A stretch of DNA of 34,185 nt from Succinivibrionaceae bacterium (GCA_016284235.1 JAEEOK010000077.1:1-34185); one strand, 5' to 3'; positions 7,959-16,583 are shown, counted from the stretch's first letter. Made by a program: numbers and translations. Notes: generated from the sequence alone by a model not told the origin.

Positions 7959-9236
7959 TCATTTTTGTTCACCCGTATCCAAAGATCCGCTATCAGTATT
8001 TTCCCACAAATACCTTGAATCAAAACTGTTGGCTGACAGCATTGTTAGAATGACAACCGCACAAAAAGACAGAGACGCAGTTCCGGGATAGATAGACATC
8101 AACGATCCCATATGAATAAGAGCAGTGAGGATTGCAACCACGAAAACATCCACCATAGACCATTTTCCTATAAACTCAGTCATATGATAAAGTCTTGTTT
8201 TATATTTGGTACTTCTGAATCTGTTAAACTGAATGCACATCCACAGACTCAGGAGTATCGCTATTTTCACAACTGGAACAAATACACTGGCAACAAATAT
8301 TATCACAGCTACAGGATATGATCCTGTTTCCCACATATATATAACACCGTCAAGAATAGTCGACTCCGATGCATTACCCATGTACTCGGTAATCATAATA
8401 GGCATCGTATTAGCCGGTATGTACATAACCATTGCTGCAATAAGAAAAGCAAGACATTTCTGCTGGGAATGCTTCTTGCGCTGTTCTATTCTGTGACCGC
8501 AGCAAAGGCATCTGTCACTTCTCTTACTGTTAATAGCTTCACAGGTCTCGCATCGGATCAGATTCTCCCTGTAAGCCCTTTGACCGGCCAGATACGAAAA
8601 ATTCATAAACCGGTCAAGACGCACCAGTCTGTTCCATACAAACCACTGATCAACAGAGGATATGACCACCACATAAAAAAATATGAATAGACAAAAGCAG
8701 AAGAATCCACCCTGAAGGGACATATCAACCATAGAGATGAGTTTAACCATGCTCACCAGTGTGGCAACAAGAAAAACTTCGATCATGCTCCATTCCTTAA
8801 GTTTGAAGAACAGACGTGCGAGAGGGCGAAGAAACGGAGGGTATTTATGACACAGAAAAAAACCGTAGATAAATCCTACTATGAGAAGACATACAAGAGG
8901 GAAAAGCTGCATGCAGCAGTATATGAAAATTCCCAGAAATCTGTATTCATCATTGATGATCGAAGTTGCAGCCTCCCTTATGTTCATCTCAATCATATTA
9001 CCGCCCATACTTATCTTCATAAACGGCATGATCTCAACGCAAACAAAAAGGAATATAGAGACTAAAGAATAGACAAACGGCTTAATGACAGGTTTGTGAG
9101 CAAGATGCGTTATAGAAGATCCGCATACATCACATGTAAAACGATCGCCCTCACCAAGTTCCGGAACCTTCATAATCGTATCGCAGTACGGACAAATCTC
9201 AACATGCTCCGGTATTATCTCGGGCGATCTTTTCAT
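7959..9236 (-). CDS. pqiA: PqiA-like inner-membrane protein (intermembrane transport)
   Basis: PqiA/YebS proteins are inner-membrane partners of MCE proteins such as PqiB. The product is 425 aa from ATG 9236. It has two halves, each starting with a zinc-ribbon-like motif: CPYCDTIMKVPELG...CDVCG near the N-terminus and CETCEAINSKRSDRCLCCGH near the middle. Each half then has about four membrane helices. Sequences such as ITEYMGNASESTILDGVIYM in the second half are family-typical. A TTG at 9248 sits 4 bp after AGAGG and would add four residues, so the start is ambiguous by that amount. This is the first gene of pqiABC; earP is divergent on its other side. Confidence 0.9.
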   Translation of the reverse strand: MKRSPEIIPEHVEICPYCDTIMKVPELGEGDRFTCDVCGSSITHLAHKPVIKPFVYSLVSIFLFVCVEIMPFMKISMGGNMIEMNIREAATSIINDEYRFLGIFIYCCMQLFPLVCLLIVGFIYGFFLCHKYPPFLRPLARLFFKLKEWSMIEVFLVATLVSMVKLISMVDMSLQGGFFCFCLFIFFYVVVISSVDQWFVWNRLVRLDRFMNFSYLAGQRAYRENLIRCETCEAINSKRSDRCLCCGHRIEQRKKHSQQKCLAFLIAAMVMYIPANTMPIMITEYMGNASESTILDGVIYMWETGSYPVAVIIFVASVFVPVVKIAILLSLWMCIQFNRFRSTKYKTRLYHMTEFIGKWSMVDVFVVAILTALIHMGSLMSIYPGTASLSFCAVVILTMLSANSFDSRYLWENTDSGSLDTGEQK

Positions 9237-9411
9237 GATAAAAACCAATAAACCTCTAAAAATAACAAAATCATTTTATCAAAAAAAATTTTGTTAAGAA
9301 GCATTAAACTAACAACTGACACTTTTTTAACAGAAAAAGCAGCAACAGAAACTAGTATAATCTGACTTTGTGAACTTTTTTTAACAGAAACATGATGGTA
9401 TGGAGGGAGAA

Positions 9412-10578
9412 ATGCCGTCACGCAGGGAAAACTGGAATATATTCTGTACTGTTGTCGATAATTTCGGTGATATAGGAGTTACATGGAGAATTGTAAAAGA
9501 ACTCGAAGGCAAGGGAAAAAAAGTGAAACTTTTTCTCGACAAAATCGAAGTATTAAGCATGTTAGAAGAATCGATTAAACCGGATGCAGATACCCAGAAA
9601 TACAGTAATTCCGTAACTGTTATTAAATGGGATGAACAAACCTGCTTTGAAACAGAAGCAGATGTGTTAATTGAAATGTTTGCATGTAACATACCCGACC
9701 GGTATGTATCCATGATGACAGATAACTGTCTTTGGATAAATGTCGAATATCTTACAGCTGAAGACTGGGTCGATGACTGTCACGGACTCTGTTCAATGGA
9801 TCGCGGACATAATAAATACTTTTTCTTTCCCGGATTCACAGATAAAACAGGTGGTATAAATTTCGAGGTTTCAATCAGAACAGATGAATACAAATACTCA
9901 GTTTTTGTAGACAGGCTTTTTGAAACAATAGAAAAGGTCACAGGAAATGTGCAGTCAAAACCACTGATATTCAGCGCATTTACATATGAAAACAAAGTAA
10001 TGGCAGAAACTATATGCAGGTACAAATTCAATTATGATCTCTGCCCCGTATTTATTGTTCCTGAAGGACTGCTGCTTAAATTCATACTAGAAAAACATGG
10101 AGCGGATATGTCGCTTTATGAAACCTTCAATATATGCAACAGAACAGTAAAATTATACAACACCGCATCAGAATCAAAGATACTGACAATTCCAATGCTG
10201 TCTCAAAATGACTACGATGAAATTCTCCGCCGGTGTGATCTCAACTTTGTAAGAGGAGAGGATTCATTTATAAGAGCCCAACTGGCAGCAAAACCATTCA
10301 TATGGAATATCTATCCTCAAGATGAGCAATATCACATGGTAAAACTTGATGCTTTCATAAAAAAATACACCTCCGAATTTCCTGTCAATATTAAAAATGC
10401 ATACATAGAACTTTCAAGAGGATTCAATAATGAAGATTTAACAACTCTTCAACAGTATTTTAAACAGATTCTGTACGGGTTATCAACAATCAGTCAACCT
10501 ATAATAAAGTGGCGTAACTCATTGATAAACAGGGGATCTTTAACAGAAAATCTAATCGAATTTGCCGAAAATCATTAA
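9412..10578 (+). CDS. earP: EF-P arginine rhamnosyltransferase EarP
   Basis: EarP transfers rhamnose from dTDP-beta-L-rhamnose to Arg32 of EF-P, activating it for rescue of ribosomes stalled at polyproline. The product is 388 aa. Recognisable EarP blocks are IFCTVVDNFGDIGVTWRI near the N-terminus, LWINVEYLTAEDWVDDCHGL, KYFFFPGFTDKTGG, and a C-terminal LNFVRGEDSFIRAQLAAKPF block with the active-site region and the following IWNIYPQ. An upstream ATG at 9400 is possible, but GGAGG lies 5 bp before ATG 9412, which decides the start. Directly downstream is efp, whose product has Arg32, so substrate and enzyme are paired as in other EarP-bearing bacteria. Confidence 0.93.
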   Translation: MPSRRENWNIFCTVVDNFGDIGVTWRIVKELEGKGKKVKLFLDKIEVLSMLEESIKPDADTQKYSNSVTVIKWDEQTCFETEADVLIEMFACNIPDRYVSMMTDNCLWINVEYLTAEDWVDDCHGLCSMDRGHNKYFFFPGFTDKTGGINFEVSIRTDEYKYSVFVDRLFETIEKVTGNVQSKPLIFSAFTYENKVMAETICRYKFNYDLCPVFIVPEGLLLKFILEKHGADMSLYETFNICNRTVKLYNTASESKILTIPMLSQNDYDEILRRCDLNFVRGEDSFIRAQLAAKPFIWNIYPQDEQYHMVKLDAFIKKYTSEFPVNIKNAYIELSRGFNNEDLTTLQQYFKQILYGLSTISQPIIKWRNSLINRGSLTENLIEFAENH

Positions 10579-10590
10579 AAATCGTATAAT
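10562..10590 (+). promoter_or_regulatory. efp promoter inside the 3' end of earP
   Basis: TTGCCG (10562-10567), a 17-bp spacer and a perfect TATAAT (10585-10590). The start site would fall near 10597, leaving a leader of about 85 nt before the efp ATG. Confidence 0.6.
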
Positions 10591-10622
10591 TGCCACAATG
10601 GTTAGCACCAGAACCAATCTGT

Positions 10623-10650
10623 AAATTCTGCGCATCGGCAGAATTTTTGT
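10623..10650 (+). terminator. hairpin with weak T-tract between earP and efp
   Basis: AAATTCTGC (10623-10631) pairs perfectly with GCAGAATTT (10638-10646) around a GCATCG loop and is followed by TTGTTTATT. It can end earP transcripts, but it lies downstream of the predicted efp promoter, so it would also sit in the efp leader. Confidence 0.6.
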
Positions 10651-10681
10651 TTATTCCGTATTAGATTAAGAGAAAATTTAT

Positions 10682-11248
10682 ATGAAAATCGCACAAGAAG
10701 TCCGTGCCGGCAACGTTATTATGGTTGGCAAGGATCCAATGATTGTTCAGAAAAGCGAGTTCAACAAATCTGGACGTAATGCAGCTGTATGTAAAATGAA
10801 ACTGAAGAACCTTCTTACCGGTACTGGTACTGAAATGGTTTTCAAGGCTGATGACAAAATCGAAGACATTATCCTAGAGAAGAAGGAATGCACATATTCA
10901 TACTATAGTGATCCAATGTACGTATTCATGGACACAGAATACAACCAGTATGAAGTGGAAAAGGAAAATCTCGGTGATGCTATCAACTACATTGTTGACG
11001 GCATGGAAGATATCTGCACCGTAACATTTTATAACGGTCGCGCCATATCTGTAGAACTGCCTATCACCATTGTCCGCGAAGTTGAATATACAGAACCTTC
11101 AGTACGCGGTGATACATCAGGCAGAGTTACAAAGCCTGCAAGACTTGCCGGAACCGGTTATGAAATCACAGTAGCAGATTTTGTTGAAACCGGAGACAAA
11201 ATTGAAATAGACACAAGAACAAACGATTTCAAGAAACGAATTAAGTAA
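10682..11248 (+). CDS. efp: elongation factor P (Arg32 type)
   Basis: EF-P binds between the P and E sites and promotes peptide bond formation at consecutive prolines. The product is 188 aa, the standard length with three beta-barrel domains. The modification loop reads [10 protein letters not shown] with Arg at position 32 (codon 10775-10777), as in Pseudomonas and Neisseria, where EarP rhamnosylates it. Lysine-type EF-Ps, modified by EpmA/EpmB, have Lys in this region instead. The C-terminal [13 protein letters not shown] block is typical. The stop codon abuts a MITE-like element at 11249, which separates the gene from its terminator at 11520. Confidence 0.98.
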   Translation: MKIAQEVRAGNVIMVGKDPMIVQKSEFNKSGRNAAVCKMKLKNLLTGTGTEMVFKADDKIEDIILEKKECTYSYYSDPMYVFMDTEYNQYEVEKENLGDAINYIVDGMEDICTVTFYNGRAISVELPITIVREVEYTEPSVRGDTSGRVTKPARLAGTGYEITVADFVETGDKIEIDTRTNDFKKRIK

Positions 11249-11502
11249 GATTTATCTGATCGTGCCGTAAAACCACGTCCTTTATGGCGGGGATATAGTG
11301 CATAAAATTAGGTATGATCTTTCTTGCTAACAGAGATGGACTTCGGCTTTCTCAATGACGGCAAATCAGGCTAGGGCATAGCCGTAGAGCTTGTGAAGTG
11401 AACCGTATTGTCGGTCAGCAGCAGGAACCCACCGAGAGTCGCCTACAGCTTGCTGCGGGAACTGGTAGGAATCCCCTGCCTTTAGGCAGAGGAGGATGTC
11501 AA
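11249..11502 (+). mobile_element. ORF-less IS200/IS605-type element with ωRNA/HEARO-like scaffold, copy 1
   Basis: A 254-bp unit, about nine tenths identical to 24031-24282 and in the same orientation. Its left end is GATTTATCTGATCGTGCCGT, then AAAACCACGTCC and GGGGATATAGTGC. Its right end has the IS200/IS605-type hairpin CCTGCC-TTTA-GGCAG followed by GGAGGATGTCAA. The interior carries conserved stems such as GGCTA/TAGCC with no sizeable ORF. The reading frame GTGRNPLPLGRGGCQ across the right end resembles the tail of tnpB genes, which overlaps the guide-RNA scaffold. The conserved interior suggests a TnpB- or IscB-type ωRNA without its nuclease. It begins on the base after the efp stop codon. 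Confidence 0.7.
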
Positions 11503-11519
11503 AAAAACTTGCACAACCG

Positions 11520-11550
11520 ACCACTAATCAGATCTGATTGGTGGTTTTTT
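11520..11550 (+). terminator. efp terminator, displaced by the element
   Basis: CCACTAATCA (11521-11530) pairs with TGATTGGTGG (11535-11544, one G-T pair) around GATC and is followed by six T residues. This is presumably the original efp terminator, now separated from the stop codon by the 254-bp insertion. Confidence 0.65.
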
Positions 11551-11840
11551 ATATATGTATCAATAGATCAACAGATCTATTAACACAATGATCTGAATAA
11601 TACGTGAAAACTACAGATTAATCCTGTAAAAACATTGATAATAGTTTTCCGGGATCGAAAAAACGCAGATTTTATTAACATTTTGTTCTATGATCTGATC
11701 TATAGCTATTGACGGATTTTATGATCTCAAAAAATACAGATCAGTTCTAAAGTGATCAGATCCTTTAACAGATCTGCACGCTCTAATAGTAACAATAACA
11801 AATTAATTTAAATTAATAATAAAAATAAGAAAAGAAAGCG
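11531..11840. other. probable chromosomal replication origin (oriC)
   Basis: Twelve GATC sites lie at 11531, 11566, 11574, 11590, 11653, 11692, 11697, 11723, 11739, 11754, 11759 and 11771; about one would be expected by chance. They are followed by an AT-rich tract at about 11782-11838 next to mnmG. The minus strand at 11729-11742 reads GATCTGTATTTTTT, close to the E. coli 13-mer GATCTNTTNTTTT. Position beside mnmG, with the AT-rich side toward mnmG, matches E. coli oriC. I see no exact TTATCCACA DnaA box, which weakens the call. No gene lies in 11503-11872. Confidence 0.6.
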
Positions 11841-11872
11841 GATTCAAACGTACACATGGTAAGCAAAAAATC

Positions 11873-13762
11873 ATGAACTACAACGACAGTTTTGACATCA
11901 TAGTGATCGGAGCCGGTCATGCAGGCATTGAAGCAGCTGCAGCATCAGCAAGAATGGGAATGAGAACACTGCTCATAACCCATAACATAGATTCCATCGG
12001 ACAAATGTCCTGCAATCCGGCTATAGGTGGAATTGGCAAGGGACATCTTGTAAGAGAAATCGACGCAATGGGAGGCATTATTGCAACTGCAATTGATCAT
12101 GCAGGAATACAGTTCAGAACCTTAAATTCCTCTAAGGGTCCGGCTGTAAGAGCAACCAGAGCCCAGGCAGATAAGCGACTCTACAGACAGGTAGTGCAGA
12201 TGATGCTTGAAGGCTATCCTAATCTGCAGATCTTTCAGCAGGCAGTAACTGATCTGATCGTAGAAAACTATACAGTAACTGGTGTAGTAACTCAGGCTGA
12301 AATAAAATTTAAAGCAAAAGCTGTAGTTCTCTGCTCAGGAACCTTTCTCAACGGAATTATCCATATAGGCCTTAATCACTATTCAGGAGGAAGAGCAGGT
12401 GATCCGTCTTCCATCAGACTTTCTGACAGACTGAAAGATCTTGGACTGAAAATGGGAAGACTTAAAACAGGAACTCCGGCAAGACTCGATAAAAGATCTA
12501 TAAACTTTTCAATTCTGGATCAGCAGTTCTCAGATACTCCGGTACCGGTTTTCAGTTTTATGGGAAAAACTGAAGATCATCCTGAACAAATGCCGTGCTA
12601 CATAACAGCAACCAACGAAAAAACACACGACATCATAAGAAACAATCTTGATAGAAGTCCATTATATTCAGGTGTTATCCATAGCATCGGACCAAGATAC
12701 TGCCCTTCGATAGAAGACAAAATAATGAGATATCCGGATAAAACCTCACATCAGATTTATCTGGAACCGGAAGGCGCAAACACATATGAATACTATCCTA
12801 ACGGCATTTCAACCTCACTGCCATATGATGTTCAGGTAGATTTCATTCATTCAATGAAGGGACTGGAAAAAGCAGTAATAATGAAACCTGCTTACGCAAT
12901 AGAGTACGATTTCTTTGATCCTACAGAACTGAAATCAAATATGGAAAACCGCTGCATTAGCAATCTTTTCTTTGCGGGTCAGATTAACGGAACTACCGGA
13001 TATGAAGAAGCTGCGGCACAGGGTCTTCTAGCTGGTATAAATGCAGCATTGAGGGTACAGAACAAAGAAGGCTGGTGCCCTAAAAGAAATGAAGCGTACG
13101 TCGGCGTTCTTATGGATGATCTGACTACACTGGGAACAAAAGAACCATACCGAATGTTTACTTCAAGAGCTGAGTACAGACTTCTGCTCCGGGAAGACAA
13201 TGCTGATGAAAGACTTACTCCAAAAGCCAGAGAATTCAACATGATTTCTGAAGAAAGATGGAAATTTTTCTGCCAGAAACAGGAACAGATAGAAAAAGAA
13301 AAACAAAGACTGCAGAGCATTCACATTGGTCCAGGTTCAGCTGAAAGTGAAAAACTCAATCCTCATTTAAAGAGCCCAATCACTAAGGCTAACACATTAA
13401 GCGAAATACTTTGCAGACCTGAAATGAACTACTCGCTGCTGAACAAAATTCTTGATTTCGATGAAAGTGACATAATGCCTCAGGCAAAAAGACAGATCGA
13501 GGATCAAATTAAGTACGCCGGCTACATCAAACACGAGCTGGAAGATATAGAACGAAACAAAAAGAATGAGAACACGATCCTTCCGGAAAATATTGACTAC
13601 CGGGAAGTACCTGGTCTTTCTAACGAGGTAGTTTCAAAATTAAATCAGCATAAACCTGAAACAATAGGAAAAGCCATTAGAATTTCAGGTGTAACCCCTG
13701 CTGCCATATCTATGATTCTGGTCTACATGAAGAAAAAAGGGATACTGGGAAAACGATCTTAA
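11873..13762 (+). CDS. mnmG: tRNA uridine-5-carboxymethylaminomethyl modification enzyme MnmG
   Basis: MnmG is the FAD- and NADH-dependent partner of MnmE in wobble-uridine modification. At 629 aa it is the same length as the E. coli protein. The N-terminal FAD motif is [20 protein letters not shown] (from residue 10). The [20 protein letters not shown] block, FAD-binding [18 protein letters not shown], and the [20 protein letters not shown] block are all present, and the C-terminal tRNA/MnmE-binding helical domain is full length. There is no strong Shine-Dalgarno before ATG 11873. The stop codon overlaps the rsmG start by one base. It is the first gene right of the putative origin, as in E. 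coli. Confidence 0.98.
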   Translation: MNYNDSFDIIVIGAGHAGIEAAAASARMGMRTLLITHNIDSIGQMSCNPAIGGIGKGHLVREIDAMGGIIATAIDHAGIQFRTLNSSKGPAVRATRAQADKRLYRQVVQMMLEGYPNLQIFQQAVTDLIVENYTVTGVVTQAEIKFKAKAVVLCSGTFLNGIIHIGLNHYSGGRAGDPSSIRLSDRLKDLGLKMGRLKTGTPARLDKRSINFSILDQQFSDTPVPVFSFMGKTEDHPEQMPCYITATNEKTHDIIRNNLDRSPLYSGVIHSIGPRYCPSIEDKIMRYPDKTSHQIYLEPEGANTYEYYPNGISTSLPYDVQVDFIHSMKGLEKAVIMKPAYAIEYDFFDPTELKSNMENRCISNLFFAGQINGTTGYEEAAAQGLLAGINAALRVQNKEGWCPKRNEAYVGVLMDDLTTLGTKEPYRMFTSRAEYRLLLREDNADERLTPKAREFNMISEERWKFFCQKQEQIEKEKQRLQSIHIGPGSAESEKLNPHLKSPITKANTLSEILCRPEMNYSLLNKILDFDESDIMPQAKRQIEDQIKYAGYIKHELEDIERNKKNENTILPENIDYREVPGLSNEVVSKLNQHKPETIGKAIRISGVTPAAISMILVYMKKKGILGKRS

Positions 13763-14367
13763 TGGAAAAACTTTTAAGAAATTATCTGCTGTCAGCAGAA
13801 ATAGAAGCTGACAACAGCAAAATAGACAGATTTGTTGCCTACGTTAATTTATTGAACAAATGGAACAAAGCCTACAATCTCACATCAGTAAGAGATCCTA
13901 TGGATATGATATCACGTCACATCATGGACAGTTTGGTTATCGGGAAGTATCTGTCGGGAACAAATTTTGCCGATGTCGGATCAGGTCCCGGTCTTCCAGG
14001 GATCCCTTTAGCCATTCTTTATGAATCAAAAAAGTTTACACTTATAGATTCCAGATCCAAGCGATCTGTTTTTCAGCTTCAGGCAGCAATGGAACTTAAT
14101 CTGACAAATGTAGAAATAGTCAATTCCCGTGTTGAAGAACTCAGAAGTGAGCATTTTGACGGGATAATATCAAGAGCATTTGCCTCCCTTACAGATTTTT
14201 CGAACCTGTGTGCGTCCATTGCTGATCAGGAAACTCTGTTTTATGCAATGAAGGGACAGTTAAATCCGAATGAAACAGAAGCGTTAAATGATAAAATAAT
14301 TTCTGTAAAAGAACTGACAGTTCCCGGATGCAACGCTAAAAGACATCTGATTATATTCAAAGCCTAA
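13762..14367 (+). CDS. rsmG: 16S rRNA (guanine527-N7)-methyltransferase RsmG
   Basis: RsmG methylates N7 of G527 in 16S rRNA using S-adenosylmethionine. The product is 201 aa (E. coli 207). Family blocks are NLLNKWNKAYNLTSVRDP near the N-terminus, the SAM-binding loop ADVGSGPGLPGIPLAI (about residues 70-85), and IISRAFASLTDF. It starts on the TAATG overlap with mnmG, so the two are probably translationally coupled. Confidence 0.97.
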   Translation: MEKLLRNYLLSAEIEADNSKIDRFVAYVNLLNKWNKAYNLTSVRDPMDMISRHIMDSLVIGKYLSGTNFADVGSGPGLPGIPLAILYESKKFTLIDSRSKRSVFQLQAAMELNLTNVEIVNSRVEELRSEHFDGIISRAFASLTDFSNLCASIADQETLFYAMKGQLNPNETEALNDKIISVKELTVPGCNAKRHLIIFKA

Positions 14368-14391
14368 TGAAATTTGTGATAAAATTAACAA

Positions 14392-14415
14392 TTGCAGATC
14401 TGTTTATTTCTGCAA
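14392..14415. promoter_or_regulatory. 7-bp inverted repeat upstream of parA
   Basis: TTGCAGA (14392-14398) and TCTGCAA (14409-14415) are separated by 10 bp in the 83-bp gap between rsmG and parA. It could be an operator or an RNA hairpin; no T-tract follows. Its role is unknown. Confidence 0.3.
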
Positions 14416-14459
14416 CTGACGATAAAGAACTTTTCAAGAAACCAGTTTAGGTGGTAATT

Positions 14460-15248
14460 TTGGGTAAAGTAATAGTTATTTCTAATCAGAAGGGCGGTGT
14501 AGGTAAAACTACAACCTGTGTTAATCTGGCAGCTTCAATTGCAGCCGTTAATAAGGCTGTTCTTTTGGTTGATCTTGATCCTCAGGGTAATGCCACTACT
14601 GCATCCGGTGTAGATAAATTTGATCTTCCCTACACCATTCAGAATGTACTGACGGACAAAATGCCCGTAAAGGAAGTCATTATTAAAAAAGAGAACACCA
14701 GCGGAGGGTATGATCTGCTTCCTTCCAACGGTGATGTTGCTTCATGCGAGGTAACTTTGATTAATGAGATTGCGCGTGAACAGATATTGAATAATGCACT
14801 TTCTCAGGTTAAGAACGAATACGACTACATCTTCATTGACTGTCCTCCTTCTCTCAATCTGCTTACTGTTAACGGAATGTGTGCTGCTGATTCTGTAATT
14901 GTTCCGATGCAGTGTGAATTCTTTGCTTTAGAAGGTCTGACAGATCTTATATCCATTATTGGCAAACTATCTCAGGCAGTTAATCCGAGACTTAAAATAG
15001 ACGGAATTTTAAGAACTATGTATGACAATCGCAACAAGCTCGGTTCTGAAGTGTCGAATCAACTGAGAACTTATTTCGGAGATAAGCTTTACAGAACAGT
15101 TATACCAAGAAATGTGAAGCTAGCAGAAGCTCCAAGTTTCGGTAAACCTGCTTATTACTACGACAAAAAATCTCTTGGTTCAAAGGCTTATCTTGCATTG
15201 GCGGGAGAAATTCTCAAACGCGAGGAACGAGAACAGGCCAGTGCTTAA
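14460..15248 (+). CDS. parA: chromosome partitioning ATPase ParA (Soj)
   Basis: ParA is a deviant-Walker ATPase that moves ParB-parS complexes apart and influences initiation. The product is 262 aa from TTG 14460. The deviant Walker A is NQKGGVGKTTT, with the signature lysine, near residues 9-19. The LLVDLDPQGNATTASGV (A') and YIFIDCPPSLNLLTVN (Walker B) blocks are present. A GTG at 14451 would add three residues, but AGGTGG at 14449-14454 is well spaced for TTG 14460, and the product then starts MGKVIVIS like most ParA proteins. The gene is followed by two tandem hairpins. Confidence 0.96.
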   Translation: MGKVIVISNQKGGVGKTTTCVNLAASIAAVNKAVLLVDLDPQGNATTASGVDKFDLPYTIQNVLTDKMPVKEVIIKKENTSGGYDLLPSNGDVASCEVTLINEIAREQILNNALSQVKNEYDYIFIDCPPSLNLLTVNGMCAADSVIVPMQCEFFALEGLTDLISIIGKLSQAVNPRLKIDGILRTMYDNRNKLGSEVSNQLRTYFGDKLYRTVIPRNVKLAEAPSFGKPAYYYDKKSLGSKAYLALAGEILKREEREQASA

Positions 15249-15301
15249 AAATTGATTTTAGTCAATTTTTCAAAAGATCCGATCTAGATTGGATCTTTTT
15301 T
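15247..15301 (+). terminator. tandem terminators after parA
   Basis: Two hairpins follow the stop codon closely. AAAAATTGA / TCAATTTTT (15247-15255, 15262-15270) ends in its own T-run, and AAAAGATCC / GGATCTTTT (15272-15280, 15291-15299) is followed by more T residues. They should end most transcription before parB. Confidence 0.7.
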
Positions 15302-15388
15302 ATTCATGCTTTTATATATTTATGAACATAATTTAGCACTGCATCAGATTCTAACAGATCTTGTCCGAAGTTACGGTGGATACGTAAT

Positions 15389-15583
15389 TCTTTAGAAAAC
15401 TCAAAAAGTGCTATACTAGAGAAAAGTAACTGTAGTTCATGCTGGATCTGTTTGCCTGTTTGGATTCCAGCAGACTGCAAGTATTAACTTGACTGCAATG
15501 TTTTAAGGGATATTAGAGTACCGCTGACTGCATTGATTTAGAATATCGAGCGATCGGCTGCTAATCACGGGAGATTTATAGAA
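15389..15583 (+). promoter_or_regulatory. parB promoter and structured leader
   Basis: A TATACT -10 (15412-15417) has only a weak -35 (near 15389-15396, TCTTTAGA). A leader of about 165 nt follows. It contains the stem TGCTGGA / TCCAGCA (15440-15446, 15466-15472), a small CAAGT / ACTTG hairpin (15478-15491) and repeated GACTGCA motifs. A GGGAGA lies about 9 bp before the parB ATG. Together with the terminators after parA this points to separate expression of parB. No gene is seen in 15302-15583. Confidence 0.4.
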
Positions 15584-16510
15584 ATGGCTGGTAAATTAGG
15601 TATGGGTCTTGATGCCCTTCTTTCCAGGGCCGGACAAAACGATCCTTTACCAAACGAAGAACAGACTAATGTTAAACTGATAAACTCTGAAAGTATCAAG
15701 GATGATTCTCTTGTAAGACTTCCTATAGGGACATTAGTAGCAGGAAAGTACCAACCCCGCAGATCCATGGATCAGGAATCACTGGATGAACTGGCTGCTT
15801 CTATAAAACAGCAGGGCATTATTCAGCCTATAGTTGTAAGAAAAACTCCTGATTCAAAGTTTGAAATACTTGCGGGTGAGAGAAGATGGCGGGCAGCTAT
15901 AAAGGTCGGACTTGAAAGTGTGCCTGCTATAGTTATGAGTGCTGATGACAGAAGTGCAATGGCTATAGCAATTATAGAAAACATGCAGCGACAGAATCTG
16001 AATGTAATAGAGGAGTCCGAGGCACTGCAGAGGCTTTCACAGGAGTTGTCCATAACTCATGAGCAGATTGGTGAGATGATAGGTAAATCGAGATCTCAGG
16101 TAACCAATCTTCTCCGTCTCAGTTCTCTTTCATCTCCTGTCAAAAAACTTGTGACGGAAGGTTCACTGGACATGGGGCATGCCAGAGCTTTATTGGGTAT
16201 AGCAGATCCTGAACTTCAGTTTAAGGCAGCTGAATATATCTCTAAAAAAGGGATGAGTGTGCGTGAAACAGAGGTTTATGTCAATAAGCTCCTGAAGCAG
16301 CAGGAGGAAGGATTGGCAGAGAAAAGCAAATATGTCAAAGATCAAAACCTTATTGAATGGGAAAACAAGATCAAGGAAAGAATAGGATGCGCAAAGGTTC
16401 AGCTGGTGCCCAGCACTAACGGAACAGGAAAACTTGTAATGTCATACAAGAATGATGAAGAACTGGAAAAATTAATGAGTTTTTTTAATAAGGAAAAACA
16501 GGAAATTTAA
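15584..16510 (+). CDS. parB: chromosome partitioning protein ParB (Spo0J family)
   Basis: ParB binds parS, uses CTP to slide and spread along DNA, and recruits ParA and SMC. The product is 308 aa. It begins with the usual MAGKLGMGLDALLS, followed by an N-terminal domain with LAGERRWRAA (GERRxR CTP-binding box, about residues 96-105) and IENMQRQNLNVIEE. A helix-turn-helix (TNLLRLSSLSSPVKKLV region) and a C-terminal dimerisation domain follow. A matching parS lies at 28420-28435. parB is 335 bp from parA instead of overlapping it. Confidence 0.96.
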   Translation: MAGKLGMGLDALLSRAGQNDPLPNEEQTNVKLINSESIKDDSLVRLPIGTLVAGKYQPRRSMDQESLDELAASIKQQGIIQPIVVRKTPDSKFEILAGERRWRAAIKVGLESVPAIVMSADDRSAMAIAIIENMQRQNLNVIEESEALQRLSQELSITHEQIGEMIGKSRSQVTNLLRLSSLSSPVKKLVTEGSLDMGHARALLGIADPELQFKAAEYISKKGMSVRETEVYVNKLLKQQEEGLAEKSKYVKDQNLIEWENKIKERIGCAKVQLVPSTNGTGKLVMSYKNDEELEKLMSFFNKEKQEI

Positions 16511-16583
16511 TTAATTTTCTATATTTTTTTTACTTTTTTATCATTTTTATTTAATTATAACTTTATATTTGGTCTGCGTTACT

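Noticed and set aside
9780..10031. 83-aa minus-strand ORF inside earP
   Set aside because: Shadow of a well-supported gene.
11398..11583. 61-aa ORF across the right end of the element
   Set aside because: It runs through the scaffold and into the terminator; the copy at 24031 has a one-base deletion in this frame. It resembles only the tail that tnpB shares with its guide RNA.
11503..11872. A gene between efp and mnmG
   Set aside because: No frame with a start and ribosome site; the composition and GATC density fit an origin.
15439..15492. 17-codon leader peptide (MLDLFACLDSSRLQVLT) in the parB leader
   Set aside because: No Shine-Dalgarno, and its codons simply follow the stem-loop; no evidence of translation.
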